Assembly (NCBI GenBank): GCA_002403155.1
Contig: DHHF01000009.1
Span: forward strand, 1 to 64,000
Direction of reading: 5' to 3'
DNA: 64,000 nucleotides
Source: Sulfurovum sp. UBA4779
GTDB lineage: Bacteria > Campylobacterota > Campylobacteria > Campylobacterales > Sulfurovaceae
Shown here: piece after piece, positions 18,166 through 27,747 of the stretch
How positions within the stretch are numbered: the stretch's first letter is position 1
Layout of the letters: the number at the start of each line of letters is the position of its first letter
The notes under the pieces: generated by a model
The model's input: the letters and a program-made list of their open reading frames with translations, nothing else
Told to the model about the DNA's origin: nothing
Database searches by the model: none
Made by a program: the position numbers and the translations under genes

Positions 18166-19068
18166 TTAGAATTTGCCGCACATCTGCAGCGCTACGCCTT
18201 CGCGCAATCCGTCATCTATCACCACACACTCTTCAAATTCAAGAAGGGCATAAAGCTGTTTAAAAATCAATATCCCCGCAGCAATCAAATCGGAACGTCC
18301 TGTGCCCACCATATATTCGCGCTGCTCCAAAGGCATAGACAAAAGCTGATGCAAAAAGAAATCCAGCTCTTTTTTTTGAAGCATTGTTCCGCTTATTTTT
18401 TGTGAATCGTAGGCTGCATAGCTTTGATTGAGTTTCATGGCGGCTACCGTCGTTGGAGTGCCTGCCGTAGCCGCAAACATATCTGTTTTCCCGTATGCGG
18501 CAAAAATCTCATCGCAAAATCGTTTCATTTGCAGCATCAGTTCAGGCAATATGCTGTCTATCTCTTCTAGCGTATCATAGCTTTGCGCAACCGTCACAAT
18601 TCCAAGAGGAAAACTTTTTGCAAAAACTTGATTTGAATAATAAAAAATAAGCTCGGTTGATCCTCCGCCTATATCTGCAACAACAAAACTCTCAGAGGTG
18701 CACTTGAGGCTTTCAAATCTTTTCTTCACCGCCAGCAAGGTCAATGCTGCCTCTTCATCGCCGCTGATCACTTCAAAGACGATTCCCGTTTTTTCTTTTA
18801 TTTTTGCAATAACTTCTTTTTTATTGGCAGCTCTTCTCAGCGCTTCGGTAGCCACTGCCCTGATTTTGTCTTTGCTAAAATCTATTTTTGTTTTCGCTTC
18901 GTTTATCGCATCGATCACCCGACTCGTTGCCTCAGGGGTTATCGCGCCGGATTGAACCAGTCCATCGGCAGTTTTTACAATTTTTTCATATGCAAAGATA
19001 CACTTTTGGCTTGCGCAGTCAAACTGCACGACCCGCAACGTATTTGACCCCAAATCGATTGCTATCAT
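18166..19068 (-). CDS. Ppx/GppA-family phosphatase
   Basis: 300-residue actin-fold (ASKHA) phosphatase of the exopolyphosphatase / guanosine pentaphosphatase family. IAIDLGSNTLRVVQFD (phosphate loop 1) and FVVADIGGGSTELIF (loop 2) are intact, and the C-terminus has the GRSDLIAAG and DDGLREG motifs. At 300 residues it is the short form lacking the C-terminal HD-like domain of E. coli Ppx. It starts 9 bases after ilvA and precedes ilvB. Whether polyphosphate or pppGpp is the substrate cannot be told from sequence. Confidence 0.9.
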   Translation of the reverse strand: MIAIDLGSNTLRVVQFDCASQKCIFAYEKIVKTADGLVQSGAITPEATSRVIDAINEAKTKIDFSKDKIRAVATEALRRAANKKEVIAKIKEKTGIVFEVISGDEEAALTLLAVKKRFESLKCTSESFVVADIGGGSTELIFYYSNQVFAKSFPLGIVTVAQSYDTLEEIDSILPELMLQMKRFCDEIFAAYGKTDMFAATAGTPTTVAAMKLNQSYAAYDSQKISGTMLQKKELDFFLHQLLSMPLEQREYMVGTGRSDLIAAGILIFKQLYALLEFEECVVIDDGLREGVALQMCGKF

Positions 19069-19077
19069 GATGACCCG

Positions 19078-20289
19078 TTATTGCTCTTCTCTAAAAGCAA
19101 ACCCGTTCTTTTTAAGTTCTTGCCGTATAAGCTCTTGGTGCTCAGCACCTTTGGTTTCAAGCGCAACCAAAACATGGGCATCGCCAAATTCCAAATTTGT
19201 TGAAGTCCGATCATACCCAATCTGTACGATATTGGCGTTAATATCCGAGAGGATTTTTGTAAAAGCATGAAGCGCCCCGGGTTTGTCAACCAGCGTGACA
19301 ACAAGTTTCATTTTTCGTGCGGACTTCATCAATCCTTTTTCAATGATAAGCGAAAGCATCGTGACATCGATATTGCCTCCGCTTAAGACGATTCCCACTT
19401 TGCTTCCTTTTGGCAAATCGATTTTTCCGTGCATCAGTGCGGCCACCCCCACCGCACCGGCGCCCTCTACCAATACTTTTTGCCTCTCCAGCAAAAACAA
19501 AATAGCTGATGCAATCTCATCTTCGCTTACGCCTTTAAAGGCATCGACATATTCAAGAATATATTTTAATGTCACCGGCGAAGCATCCCTCACCGCAATG
19601 CCGTCTGCTATCGTTCGGACATTGAGTGTGTCCAGCGGTTTTTTGGCATCATAAGAGTTTTTCATCGCCGGCGCACCCTCTGCGGAAACCCCTATGACTT
19701 TTATAGTGTTTTGAAGCGACTTGGAAGCACAAGCGATACCCGAGATAAGGCCGCCGCCGCCTACGGGCACCACGATAGCATCCAAATCTTTCACCTCTTC
19801 AATCATTTCAATCGCTATCGTTCCTTGTCCTGCCATCACTTCATCGTCTGCAAAAGGATGCACAAAAGTACAATGGTTTTCTTTAGCAAAATTAATGGCA
19901 TACGCATAGGCTTCATCATAATTTGCCCCATGCAGTATCACCGCTGCCCCGAACTCTTTTACACCCTGTATCTTGGTAAGCGGCGTGGATTCAGGCATAA
20001 TGATAGTCGCATCGATCCCAAAATATTTAGCAGAAAACGCAACGCCTTGCGCATGGTTTCCTGCGCTTGCGGCAACCACCCCTCCTTTTTGCCCTTCCTC
20101 TGCCAATAGGGCGATTTTATTAAATGCGCCGCGCAGTTTAAAAGCGCCGGTACGCTGTAGGTTTTCTTTTTTCAGATATACCTCAAAGCCGCTCATTTCA
20201 CTCAAGATGGGTGTGTAGGAAAAAGGGGTGCGATATGCCACTTCCTCCACTCTTTTATAGGCTTTTTCGATACTTTTTAAGTCTAACAT
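19078..20289 (-). CDS. ilvA: Threonine ammonia-lyase (threonine dehydratase)
   Basis: 403-residue PLP enzyme converting threonine to 2-ketobutyrate, the entry to isoleucine synthesis. The PLP lysine lies in RTGAFKLRGAFNK, with SAGNHAQGVA and the phosphate-binding GGGGLISG. A single C-terminal ACT domain (KLVVTLVDKPGALHAFTKIL) replaces the two of the long E. coli IlvA, so this is the short form. It is the first gene of the ilvA-ppx-ilvB-ilvH run and diverges from the gene at 20341. The short intergenic gap has TTGATA and TATCAA arms spaced 6 bases (20309-20326) that might be an operator. Confidence 0.94.
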   Translation of the reverse strand: MLDLKSIEKAYKRVEEVAYRTPFSYTPILSEMSGFEVYLKKENLQRTGAFKLRGAFNKIALLAEEGQKGGVVAASAGNHAQGVAFSAKYFGIDATIIMPESTPLTKIQGVKEFGAAVILHGANYDEAYAYAINFAKENHCTFVHPFADDEVMAGQGTIAIEMIEEVKDLDAIVVPVGGGGLISGIACASKSLQNTIKVIGVSAEGAPAMKNSYDAKKPLDTLNVRTIADGIAVRDASPVTLKYILEYVDAFKGVSEDEIASAILFLLERQKVLVEGAGAVGVAALMHGKIDLPKGSKVGIVLSGGNIDVTMLSLIIEKGLMKSARKMKLVVTLVDKPGALHAFTKILSDINANIVQIGYDRTSTNLEFGDAHVLVALETKGAEHQELIRQELKKNGFAFREEQ

Positions 20290-20340
20290 TATGCATCCTA
20301 GGTAATAATTGATAAAAGTATATCAAATAAAGGATAAAGC

Positions 20341-20772
20341 ATGGAATGCGAATTTCCAAGAATTAACAGCAACAAAGAAGAAATTATCAAATATTTTAAA
20401 GAAACAAAGACGATTGCCGTGATAGGTGTTTCTCCGGATCCCAAAAAAGACAGCCACAGGGTTGCCAAATATTTGCTCGAAGCGGGATACAACATGATCC
20501 CTATCTATCCCAAAGAAGAAGAAATTTTAGGGCAAAAGGTTTACAGAAGCCTGTTGGAGATCGACAGGCCCGTTGATATGGTTGTCGTTTTTAGAAAACC
20601 GGAAGCCGTAGATGCCGTCGCCGATGCCTGCATCCAAAGAGGCGATGTAAAAGTACTTTGGACGCAAATCGGTATCGTCAATAATGCAGCCGCGCAAAAA
20701 GCACAGGATGCAGGCATGCATGTAGTACAAAACCGATGTACGATGGTAGACCACAGGGAACTGTTGGGGTAA
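20341..20772 (+). CDS. CoA-binding domain protein
   Basis: 143-residue Rossmann-fold protein of the YccU/CoA-binding family. IAVIGVSPDPKKDSHRVAKY near residue 23 is the nucleotide-binding loop, followed by MIPIYPKEEEILGQKVYRSL and DMVVVFRKPEAV, all typical of the family. It probably binds coenzyme A; the cellular role is unknown. It is transcribed alone, divergent from ilvA, and converges on trmA 11 bases away. Confidence 0.88.
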   Translation: MECEFPRINSNKEEIIKYFKETKTIAVIGVSPDPKKDSHRVAKYLLEAGYNMIPIYPKEEEILGQKVYRSLLEIDRPVDMVVVFRKPEAVDAVADACIQRGDVKVLWTQIGIVNNAAAQKAQDAGMHVVQNRCTMVDHRELLG

Positions 20773-20783
20773 GCCGCCTTTGG

Positions 20784-21902
20784 CTATGCTTTTTTGACCA
20801 AAAACACCCCGCTTTCTATATGCTCTGTATAGGGGAATTGGTCAAACAAGGCTGCTTGTGCTACCCGATGGGTTTGTGTCAAGACTTTCAAATCTCTTGC
20901 CAGCGTTTCAGGATTGCAGGAGATATAAATAATATGATCCATTTTAGAAATGAGCGTTATTGTCCCCTCATCCAGCCCTGCTCTTGGAGGGTCAACCAAA
21001 ACGGTAGAAAAATCATAGGTGTGCAGTTCTATCTCTTTAAGACGATTAAACATCCGTTCCCGCGTAAGCGCTTCGGTCATCTCTTCGGAAGAGAGCCTTG
21101 CAAATGTGATATTGGCGATGTTGTTGAGCCGGCAATTTTCAAGTGCTGCTTGGATGGAACGCTTGCTTATTTCGGTGGCCAGCACCTTCTTAAAATAACC
21201 GGCAAGCGGAAGCGTAAAATTACCTAACCCGCAATAGCTTTCCAAAAAATCTCCGTAGCCTATCGTTTTGGCTTGCCTGATGGCCCACTCTATCATTTTG
21301 ATATTCACCGAAGGATTGGGCTGCGTAAAGCCTCCTTCATATTGCCTGTATGTAAACTGTTTACCGCCGATACGAAGCGTTTCGGTCACAAACTCTTCGC
21401 TAAGCACGATCTTTTGCTTGCGGCTTCTACCCAAGATTTTGCAGTTGAGCTCCTGTTCAAGCGATTTGGCCTCAGCACTCCATGCTTCATCCAGCTTTTT
21501 ATGGTAAAGCATCGTTATCAGACACTCGTCGCTAGTGGTAGCCAAAAATTCTACCCCAAAGAGCCGATGTCCCAATGTCTGGGGTGATGCGTTGATCCTT
21601 TCCAGCAGCTTCCACATACGTTTTTGTATCGCATCAATGACTTTAGGACACTCCTCTATACAAACCGCACCGTCTTTTTGATAGTTGCCCATTGCATATC
21701 TGCAGCACTCCCCTTCATGCCAAATCCGAAATTCTGCTCTGGCTCTATGGTGTGATGGAGGAGAATCAAACAGTTCGAGCTCATTTTTATAATAAGGCGC
21801 AAGCAGCTCTGCAAGCCTTGTTTGTTTATTTTGCAACTGCTCCGTATACTCCATTGCAAACCATCCGCAAGAACCGCATTTTCCAAAATGTTTACATATC
21901 AA
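20784..21902 (-). CDS. trmA: tRNA (uracil-5-)-methyltransferase
   Basis: About 372-residue SAM-dependent enzyme that makes 5-methyluridine at position 54 of tRNA. An N-terminal CGSCGW pair, the QPNPSVN motif, SAM-binding YCGLGNFTLPLA, DPPRAGLDEG and the catalytic cysteine in ISCNPETLARDL are all present. Length matches E. coli TrmA (366). Start taken as TTG 21902 with AAAGGG 6 bases upstream; an ATG at 21920 is open but has no ribosome site. RlmD-like rRNA methyltransferases share these motifs, but the length and QPN motif favour TrmA. Confidence 0.88.
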   Translation of the reverse strand: MICKHFGKCGSCGWFAMEYTEQLQNKQTRLAELLAPYYKNELELFDSPPSHHRARAEFRIWHEGECCRYAMGNYQKDGAVCIEECPKVIDAIQKRMWKLLERINASPQTLGHRLFGVEFLATTSDECLITMLYHKKLDEAWSAEAKSLEQELNCKILGRSRKQKIVLSEEFVTETLRIGGKQFTYRQYEGGFTQPNPSVNIKMIEWAIRQAKTIGYGDFLESYCGLGNFTLPLAGYFKKVLATEISKRSIQAALENCRLNNIANITFARLSSEEMTEALTRERMFNRLKEIELHTYDFSTVLVDPPRAGLDEGTITLISKMDHIIYISCNPETLARDLKVLTQTHRVAQAALFDQFPYTEHIESGVFLVKKA

Positions 21903-21927
21903 AATAATCCCTTTAATCACAATTGGG

Positions 21928-21952
21928 TATAATCACATACTATAATAGTATG
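21928..21952 (+). promoter_or_regulatory. glmU promoter region with palindrome
   Basis: Two TATAAT hexamers (21928-21933 and 21941-21946) lie 32-50 bases upstream of the glmU ATG. The second sits in a perfect inverted repeat, CATACTA-taa-TAGTATG (21936-21952). The palindrome could be an operator or a symmetrical promoter shared with the divergent trmA. No -35 element is obvious. Confidence 0.5.
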
Positions 21953-21977
21953 CAATTTTATCCAAAAGGTACCATAA

Positions 21978-23294
21978 ATGTCTATCAGTGTAGTCATACT
22001 CGCAGCAGGCCAGGGAACAAGAATGAAATCCCCCACCCCAAAAGTACTTCATCAGATATCCGGCAAAGCAATGCTTTTTCATGTGATAGACGCGGCCCAA
22101 TCGCTTTCAAACGACATCACGGTGGTGCTTTATCACCAAGCAGACCGTATCCGAAAAGAGATAGAAGCGCACTACAGCGGAATTTCTTTTCATATGCAAA
22201 ATGTTCAAGAGTTTCCGGGTACAGGCGGCGCAATGAAAGGAGTAGAAGTGCGGCATGATAAAGTATTGATACTCAATGGCGATATGCCGCTGATGACAAA
22301 AGAGTCGCTGCTTTCCCTTGTGCAAGGAGATGCCCACATCAATATGTCCGTTTTAAAACTTGAAGATCCGAGCGGATACGGCCGCGTAATGATCGATGAA
22401 GAGAATGCAAAAGAGATTGTGGAAGAAAAAGACTGCACACCAGAGCAAAAAAAGATTCAAACGGTCAATGCAGGCGTGTATTGCATCCAAAAAGAGATAC
22501 TAAAACAGTATATCCCCTGCCTAAACAATAAAAATGCCCAAGCAGAATACTACCTTACCGATATTATCAAAATGGCTGCCCAAGAGCACAAAACCATTCA
22601 TCCGGTCTATGTTGCAGAAGAGGAGTTTAAAGGGGTCAACTCCAAACTTGATCTGGCAATTGCCGAAGAGATTATGCAAAGGCGCATTAGAAACGAATGG
22701 ATGAAAAAAGGGGTGATCATGCATCTGCCCGAAACGATCTATATTGACAGCCAAGCAGCGTTTGAAGGCGAATGTATCCTTGAAAACGGCGTATGCATCC
22801 AAGGAAAAAGCCGCCTTTGCAATGCCCATATCAAAGCGCATTCCGTCATTGAAGAGTCCCATATAGAAAATTCCGACATAGGGCCGATGGGACATATCAG
22901 GCCGCATTCAAAAATCACCAACACCCATATCGGCAATTTCGTAGAGATCAAAAAATCCACTCTCAACGGTGTCAAAGCAGGGCACCTGGCCTATATCGGG
23001 GATGCGAGTATTGAAGAGGGGACAAACTTGGGCGCAGGTGTCATCACCTGCAACTATGACGGCAAAAACAAACACAAAACAACGATCGGCAAGAATGTCT
23101 TTGTCGGCAGCGACACACAGCTTATTGCACCTATCTTCATCGAAGATGATGTCATGATCGCAGCCGGAACCACGGTCAACAAAGACATCAAACAAGGAGA
23201 ACTTGCCATCTCAAGAACTCCCCTTAGAACCGTGCAAAACTTTTTTTACAAATTTTTTCTCACAGAAAAAAAGAAACAAAGCGGAGAAAAATGA
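21978..23294 (+). CDS. glmU: Bifunctional N-acetylglucosamine-1-phosphate uridyltransferase / glucosamine-1-phosphate acetyltransferase
   Basis: 438 residues. It makes UDP-N-acetylglucosamine for peptidoglycan and lipid A. The N-terminal nucleotidyltransferase domain has LAAGQGTRMKS and NGDMPLM; a linker leads to a left-handed beta helix with hexapeptide repeats and the acetyltransferase active site GHLAYIGDASIEEGTNLGAG (two adjacent segments), then SDTQLIAPI. Slightly shorter than E. coli GlmU (456). It heads a plus-strand operon; coaBC begins on the very next base after its stop. Confidence 0.96.
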   Translation: MSISVVILAAGQGTRMKSPTPKVLHQISGKAMLFHVIDAAQSLSNDITVVLYHQADRIRKEIEAHYSGISFHMQNVQEFPGTGGAMKGVEVRHDKVLILNGDMPLMTKESLLSLVQGDAHINMSVLKLEDPSGYGRVMIDEENAKEIVEEKDCTPEQKKIQTVNAGVYCIQKEILKQYIPCLNNKNAQAEYYLTDIIKMAAQEHKTIHPVYVAEEEFKGVNSKLDLAIAEEIMQRRIRNEWMKKGVIMHLPETIYIDSQAAFEGECILENGVCIQGKSRLCNAHIKAHSVIEESHIENSDIGPMGHIRPHSKITNTHIGNFVEIKKSTLNGVKAGHLAYIGDASIEEGTNLGAGVITCNYDGKNKHKTTIGKNVFVGSDTQLIAPIFIEDDVMIAAGTTVNKDIKQGELAISRTPLRTVQNFFYKFFLTEKKKQSGEK

Positions 23295-24563
23295 ATGCAG
23301 GTTGATTTAAAAAACAAAACTATTCTGTTGGGAGTAACAGGAAGCATTTCTGCATACAAGGCATGCGATCTTGCAAGACTTTTTATCAAAGCCGGCGCAC
23401 GGGTGCATGTCGTTATGACGCCCGGCGCCGAACGATTTGTCAGTGCATTAACCTTTGAAGCGCTTACCAGAAATCCCGTACTCACCGAAAGCAGCGAAAG
23501 CTGGGCTAGCGAGCTGAACCACATCGAGATAGGCAAAAAATGCGATGTGTTTGTGATTGCTCCGGCTACGGCCAATACGATCAATAAACTCTCCAAGGGC
23601 ATCGCCGACACTCTTTTAACACAAGCCGCTTTGGCTTATGCGGGTCCCATGCTTGTTGCCCCTTCAGCCAATACCCAAATGCTTCAAAACCATTACACCG
23701 CAGGCAGCATAAAGATGCTTGAAGTCAACGACTATACCATTATACAACCCCAGAAAAAACTTTTGGCCTGCGGGGATGTAGGCTCAGGCGCACTCGCTGA
23801 GCCTGCCGAGATTTTTTTTGAAACGGCAAGGGTGCTGCTTAAAGAAGCGTTTTGGGAAGACAGGCGCATTGTCGTAACAGGGGGAGGCACAAGAGAAAAA
23901 ATAGACGAAGTGCGCTACATTAGCAACTTTTCTTCAGGGAAGATGGCCAAAGCACTGTGCTTAAGCCTTTATCTTAAAGGTGCAGATGTATGCTACATCA
24001 CAACTGCCGCGAAGGAAGGATTGCCTCAAAATATCTATACCGTAGAGGTGGATGATACGGCAGAACTTTTGGAGTACACCCAAGATGCGATCCGCATAGC
24101 CAAAAAAGGGAAAATGGCAAAAGCCTCGCTCAACAGCCCGGATGCAAGGCGTCTGATACAAAAAGAGCCTTACTTGTTTATGGTCGCGGCTGTTTCTGAT
24201 TTCACACCCAAATATCCGCAAAAAGGAAAACTCAAAAAAAGTATCCTGGGAGACACTTGGAATCTGGAATTGAAACCAACACCCGATATTCTCTCCTCTT
24301 TAAACAAAGAAGGGATCACAACCATTGCTTTCAAAGCAGAAATGGATTCTGAATGCGGCCTTGCAAATGCCGCAGCGCTGCTTGAGAAAAAAAATGTTGA
24401 TGCGGTATGCTACAATTTTTTAAAAAACAGCAAAAGCTTTGGAACAGACGATAACGAGATTACGTTTATCACAAAAGATGGCCAAATCGTATTGGAAAAA
24501 GCCGATAAACTTACGCTTTCCGGGTATATACTTGAACAGGCAAAGGCGCTTCTACATGAGTAA
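23295..24563 (+). CDS. coaBC: Bifunctional phosphopantothenoylcysteine decarboxylase / phosphopantothenate-cysteine ligase
   Basis: 422 residues, two consecutive steps of coenzyme A synthesis. The CoaC flavoprotein half has VTGSISAYKACDLARLF, the active-site His in NHIEIG, and APATANTINKLSKGIADTLL; the substrate-flap cysteine lies in LACGDVGSG. The CoaB half starts near residue 190 with VTGGGTREKIDEVRYISNF and ends with NxITFITKDGQ and NFLK motifs. It directly abuts glmU and overlaps uppS by 8 bases. Confidence 0.95.
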   Translation: MQVDLKNKTILLGVTGSISAYKACDLARLFIKAGARVHVVMTPGAERFVSALTFEALTRNPVLTESSESWASELNHIEIGKKCDVFVIAPATANTINKLSKGIADTLLTQAALAYAGPMLVAPSANTQMLQNHYTAGSIKMLEVNDYTIIQPQKKLLACGDVGSGALAEPAEIFFETARVLLKEAFWEDRRIVVTGGGTREKIDEVRYISNFSSGKMAKALCLSLYLKGADVCYITTAAKEGLPQNIYTVEVDDTAELLEYTQDAIRIAKKGKMAKASLNSPDARRLIQKEPYLFMVAAVSDFTPKYPQKGKLKKSILGDTWNLELKPTPDILSSLNKEGITTIAFKAEMDSECGLANAAALLEKKNVDAVCYNFLKNSKSFGTDDNEITFITKDGQIVLEKADKLTLSGYILEQAKALLHE

Positions 24564-25242
24564 TACTCCCTTGCGCCATCTGGCCATTATTATGGACGGC
24601 AACGGAAGATGGGCAGCGCAGCGTGGGCTTAAACGGACCAAAGGACACGAAAAAGGCGCTGAAGTGATTCGCGATATTACCGCGTATTGTGCCAAACATT
24701 CCACGATAGAAACGGCTACTTTTTATGCATTCAGTACGGAAAACTGGAAACGTCCCAAAATCGAAATAGACTTTCTGATGAAGATGCTCGATAGGTACCT
24801 CATGGAAGAACTTCCTTCGTATCAAGAGCAAGGTGTTGCATTTAGAGCTATCGGGGATTTGAACGCGTTTTCTAAATCTTTACAACAAAGAATCCTCGAT
24901 ACGCAAGAGCAAACCAAAAACAATACAAACCTTATGCAGATTCTGGCACTCAATTACGGCGGCCGGGCCGAAATCACTGCAGCGGTTAACAAACTGATAC
25001 AAGACGGCAAAAAGATGCTCACGCAAGAAGATATTTCCTCTGCACTTCAAACACCCTATGCCGATATTGATCTTCTGATTCGCACAAGCGGCGAGCAGCG
25101 TATTTCAAATTTTTTGCTTTGGCAGGCAAGCTATAGCGAATTTTATTTTACACCTACGTTGTGGCCTGATTTTACTACCAGCGAACTGGAGAAGATTCTC
25201 CTAAATTACCATCAGCGCACCAGACGTTTTGGAGGCATATAA
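24556..25242 (+). CDS. uppS: Undecaprenyl diphosphate synthase
   Basis: 228-residue cis-prenyltransferase that makes the C55 lipid carrier for peptidoglycan and surface polysaccharides. The catalytic aspartate lies in IIMDGNGRWAAQRGL (Asp14), followed by HEKGAEV, FYAFSTENWKRP and the RTSGEQRISNFLLWQ motif. I chose ATG 24556; the frame is open 39 codons further upstream, but that stretch lies inside coaBC and does not look like a prenyltransferase. It overlaps coaBC by 8 bases and the next gene by 1. Confidence 0.95.
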   Translation: MSNTPLRHLAIIMDGNGRWAAQRGLKRTKGHEKGAEVIRDITAYCAKHSTIETATFYAFSTENWKRPKIEIDFLMKMLDRYLMEELPSYQEQGVAFRAIGDLNAFSKSLQQRILDTQEQTKNNTNLMQILALNYGGRAEITAAVNKLIQDGKKMLTQEDISSALQTPYADIDLLIRTSGEQRISNFLLWQASYSEFYFTPTLWPDFTTSELEKILLNYHQRTRRFGGI

Positions 25243-25988
25243 TGCAAGAAGAAAACATGATTCCTTTTTTAATACTTGCATTTATCGTAGGCGCTGCTAT
25301 CGGTTCTTTTTTAAATGTAGTGATCTATCGCATTCCCAAAGGCGAAAGCATTGTTTTTCCCAACTCAAAATGCCAAAACTGCCAAACCCCGCTTCGCTGG
25401 TGGCACAACATTCCTCTGGTTTCATGGTTTTTATTGCGAGGAAAATGCTATTTCTGCAGCGAAAAAATTTCTATGCAATACCCTTTTATAGAGTTGATTG
25501 CCGGCCTTATTTTTGTAATACTTTACATCAAAATCGGTTTAGTATGGCAGCTGCCTTTTGTAGCTGCTTCCTTTTATGCACTGCTGGCCTTAACGATGAT
25601 TGATTTTGAATATATGGCAGTTCCCGACAGTGTCAATTTTACCGCTTTAGTTTTTGCTTTGGTGCAGCCGGATTTTATAAACGCCCTTTTTTATGCCGCT
25701 ATTGCAGCCGGAGGACTTTACCTTATCGGAAAGCTCTCCTCTTTTCTTGCCAAAAAAGAAGCGATGGGCAGCGCAGATGTGATTGTTGCCGGAACGATGG
25801 GGGCACTTCTTGGATTTCCAAACTTTTTTGTCGCCTTGTTTGTTTCGGCTCTCTTGGCGATGATACCCTCGCTCATCAATCGCGAAAGGGGCGTGCCGTT
25901 CGTACCTTTTTTGGCACTGGCAACTTTCATCATCTATCTGTACAATACTCAAACAACCCGACTTATAGGAAAACTCATCTATGGTTAA
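25242..25988 (+). CDS. Prepilin peptidase (type IV leader peptidase)
   Basis: 248-residue polytopic membrane aspartyl protease that cleaves and usually N-methylates type IV pilin-like precursors. An N-terminal methyltransferase-like domain has GSFLNVVIYRIPKG and a zinc site of four cysteines (44, 47, 69 and 72). The protease aspartates lie in MIDFEYMAVPD and MGSADV. About seven hydrophobic spans follow. GGAGG lies 6 bases before the ATG. No pilin genes are in the window, so the substrates are encoded elsewhere. Confidence 0.93.
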   Translation: MQEENMIPFLILAFIVGAAIGSFLNVVIYRIPKGESIVFPNSKCQNCQTPLRWWHNIPLVSWFLLRGKCYFCSEKISMQYPFIELIAGLIFVILYIKIGLVWQLPFVAASFYALLALTMIDFEYMAVPDSVNFTALVFALVQPDFINALFYAAIAAGGLYLIGKLSSFLAKKEAMGSADVIVAGTMGALLGFPNFFVALFVSALLAMIPSLINRERGVPFVPFLALATFIIYLYNTQTTRLIGKLIYG

Positions 25989-27000
25989 TGTCAGAGGATA
26001 CATTTCTACCCATTTTACCAAAGCATTTTTGACGGTATTTTTGCCGTTTTTTCTTATTATCTCTTTGGTGTATCTCGTCAGAATAGCTTCCCTTACGGCC
26101 CAGATACAAATCTCTTTTTCAGAAATGTTTTGGCTTTACAGCTTTATGCTGCCCGATATCATTTTTTATACGCTGCCTCTTTCTTTTGTGGCAGCTTTGA
26201 CTAATGTTCTCATGCGGCTCTCTTTAGATAATGAGCTCATTGCACTTTATGCACTCGGGCTCAAAGCAGAGAAAGTACTCAAAAGCCTCTTTGTTTTAGG
26301 ATTGCTCTTTTCTCTTCTGCTTCTTTTTGTCTCTTTTTTTGCTATGCCGCTCAGCAAACAATATTATCAATCGTTTAAAACAACAAAGCAAGCCCAAGCC
26401 AAACTTAATATTGTTCCGGGCAAGCTGGGCCAAAAATTCGGCGATTATTATGTGTATGTCAAAGAAAACAAAGATGACACTTTTCATACGATCGTCATCT
26501 ACAACCGCATAAACAAAGGCCAAGAACAATTTTTCGCATCGCAAAGCGGCAAACTAAAAAAAGAGAACAATCAAACGTCGCTTTTGCTCAATGAAGGATA
26601 CGGTTATACTTACACGGACACCAAACTGCAGCAAGCCCAATACAAACATCTGGAAGTATATGATACGACCAAACAAAAAGATTTTCGCTATCAAGATATT
26701 TTTAACTATTGGCTTCAAGCAGCCACCAATCAAAAGTTAATGGGGAAAATTCTGTTTTTTATCTTTATTAGTTTTATTCCTCTTCTTAGTATTTATCCGG
26801 TAGCTTCTTTTGCCATGATCAATCCGCGGCATGATGCCAATCATTCTTTTCTTATTATTTTTGCAGTGTCATTCTTTTTTTATTTTGCTGCTTCTTCCCT
26901 GAATAAGTGGGGAAATTTTTTCTTATTGTGTTTAGCGATTTTTGCTATTGGGCTGATTGGAAAATGGCTCTTTGAAAAACGTGTAGCAAAATATTTTTAA
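25981..27000 (+). CDS. LptF/LptG-family LPS export permease
   Basis: 339-residue YjgP/YjgQ-family permease. There are three hydrophobic spans in the first 120 residues, a periplasmic beta-jellyroll-like region (about 130-240, QKFGDYYVYVKENK, VIYNRINKG) and three C-terminal spans. LptF and LptG form the membrane part of the ABC machine that pulls lipopolysaccharide out of the inner membrane toward LptA and LptD. LptF or LptG identity cannot be fixed from sequence alone. It overlaps the prepilin peptidase gene by 8 bases. Confidence 0.88.
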   Translation: MVNVRGYISTHFTKAFLTVFLPFFLIISLVYLVRIASLTAQIQISFSEMFWLYSFMLPDIIFYTLPLSFVAALTNVLMRLSLDNELIALYALGLKAEKVLKSLFVLGLLFSLLLLFVSFFAMPLSKQYYQSFKTTKQAQAKLNIVPGKLGQKFGDYYVYVKENKDDTFHTIVIYNRINKGQEQFFASQSGKLKKENNQTSLLLNEGYGYTYTDTKLQQAQYKHLEVYDTTKQKDFRYQDIFNYWLQAATNQKLMGKILFFIFISFIPLLSIYPVASFAMINPRHDANHSFLIIFAVSFFFYFAASSLNKWGNFFLLCLAIFAIGLIGKWLFEKRVAKYF

Positions 27001-27014
27001 CAAAAAGGCACCCC

Positions 27015-27737
27015 ATGAGAGTTAAAGCTGTTGTTGCTTATGACGGAAATGCCTACTATGGCTTTCAAAAACAAAACAACACCTCGCAAACTATTGCTTC
27101 AGCGATAGAAAAAGCACTGCATTCTTTACATATCGATTCTCATATCGTCGCAAGCGGACGGACAGATACAGGCGTTCACGCTACGGGCCAAATCATACAT
27201 TTTGATCTGCCTGAATTCTGGAAAGATCTGAATAAATTAAAATGTGAACTTAACAAAAAATTGCATGGTATCCGTTTTAAACATATCATGCACGTATCTC
27301 AAAAATTTCATGCACGTTTTAGTGCCAAAAAACGCCTCTACCGATATGTTTTTAAAACGGATCAACCTTCCGTTTTTGAAGAAAACCATATCTCTTTCTA
27401 TCCCGCTTTTGACAAAACTCTCCTGCAGCAAGCGCTTGCATGTTTTGAAGGCGAACATGATTTTGACTATTTTCGCAAAACCGGTACCCCTACCCATACC
27501 ACTGTTCGGAAAATTTACTATGCCAGATACAGACAGCATCGCCGTTATCATTTGATCTATTTTCAAGCCAACGGATTTTTACGCTCACAAGTAAGAATGA
27601 TGATAGATGCGGCAATGGATTGTGCATCCGGTGCACTGCCCATTGAAGCGTTAAGAGAGCAGATCGCATGCAAAAAAAGACATACAACCAAACTCGCTCC
27701 GCCAAACGGGCTTTATCTTGCCCGCATTACGTACTAG
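27015..27737 (+). CDS. truA: tRNA pseudouridine(38-40) synthase
   Basis: 240 residues; isomerises uridines in the anticodon stem-loop of many tRNAs. The catalytic aspartate is Asp51 in ASGRTDTGVHATGQ, with QNNTSQTIASAIEKAL before it and RLYRYVF and FLRSQVRMM after it, all standard TruA motifs. It is the last gene of the glmU operon and converges on the gene ending at 27748, leaving only 10 bases between stops. Confidence 0.95.
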   Translation: MRVKAVVAYDGNAYYGFQKQNNTSQTIASAIEKALHSLHIDSHIVASGRTDTGVHATGQIIHFDLPEFWKDLNKLKCELNKKLHGIRFKHIMHVSQKFHARFSAKKRLYRYVFKTDQPSVFEENHISFYPAFDKTLLQQALACFEGEHDFDYFRKTGTPTHTTVRKIYYARYRQHRRYHLIYFQANGFLRSQVRMMIDAAMDCASGALPIEALREQIACKKRHTTKLAPPNGLYLARITY

Positions 27738-27747
27738 CTTTTCGACG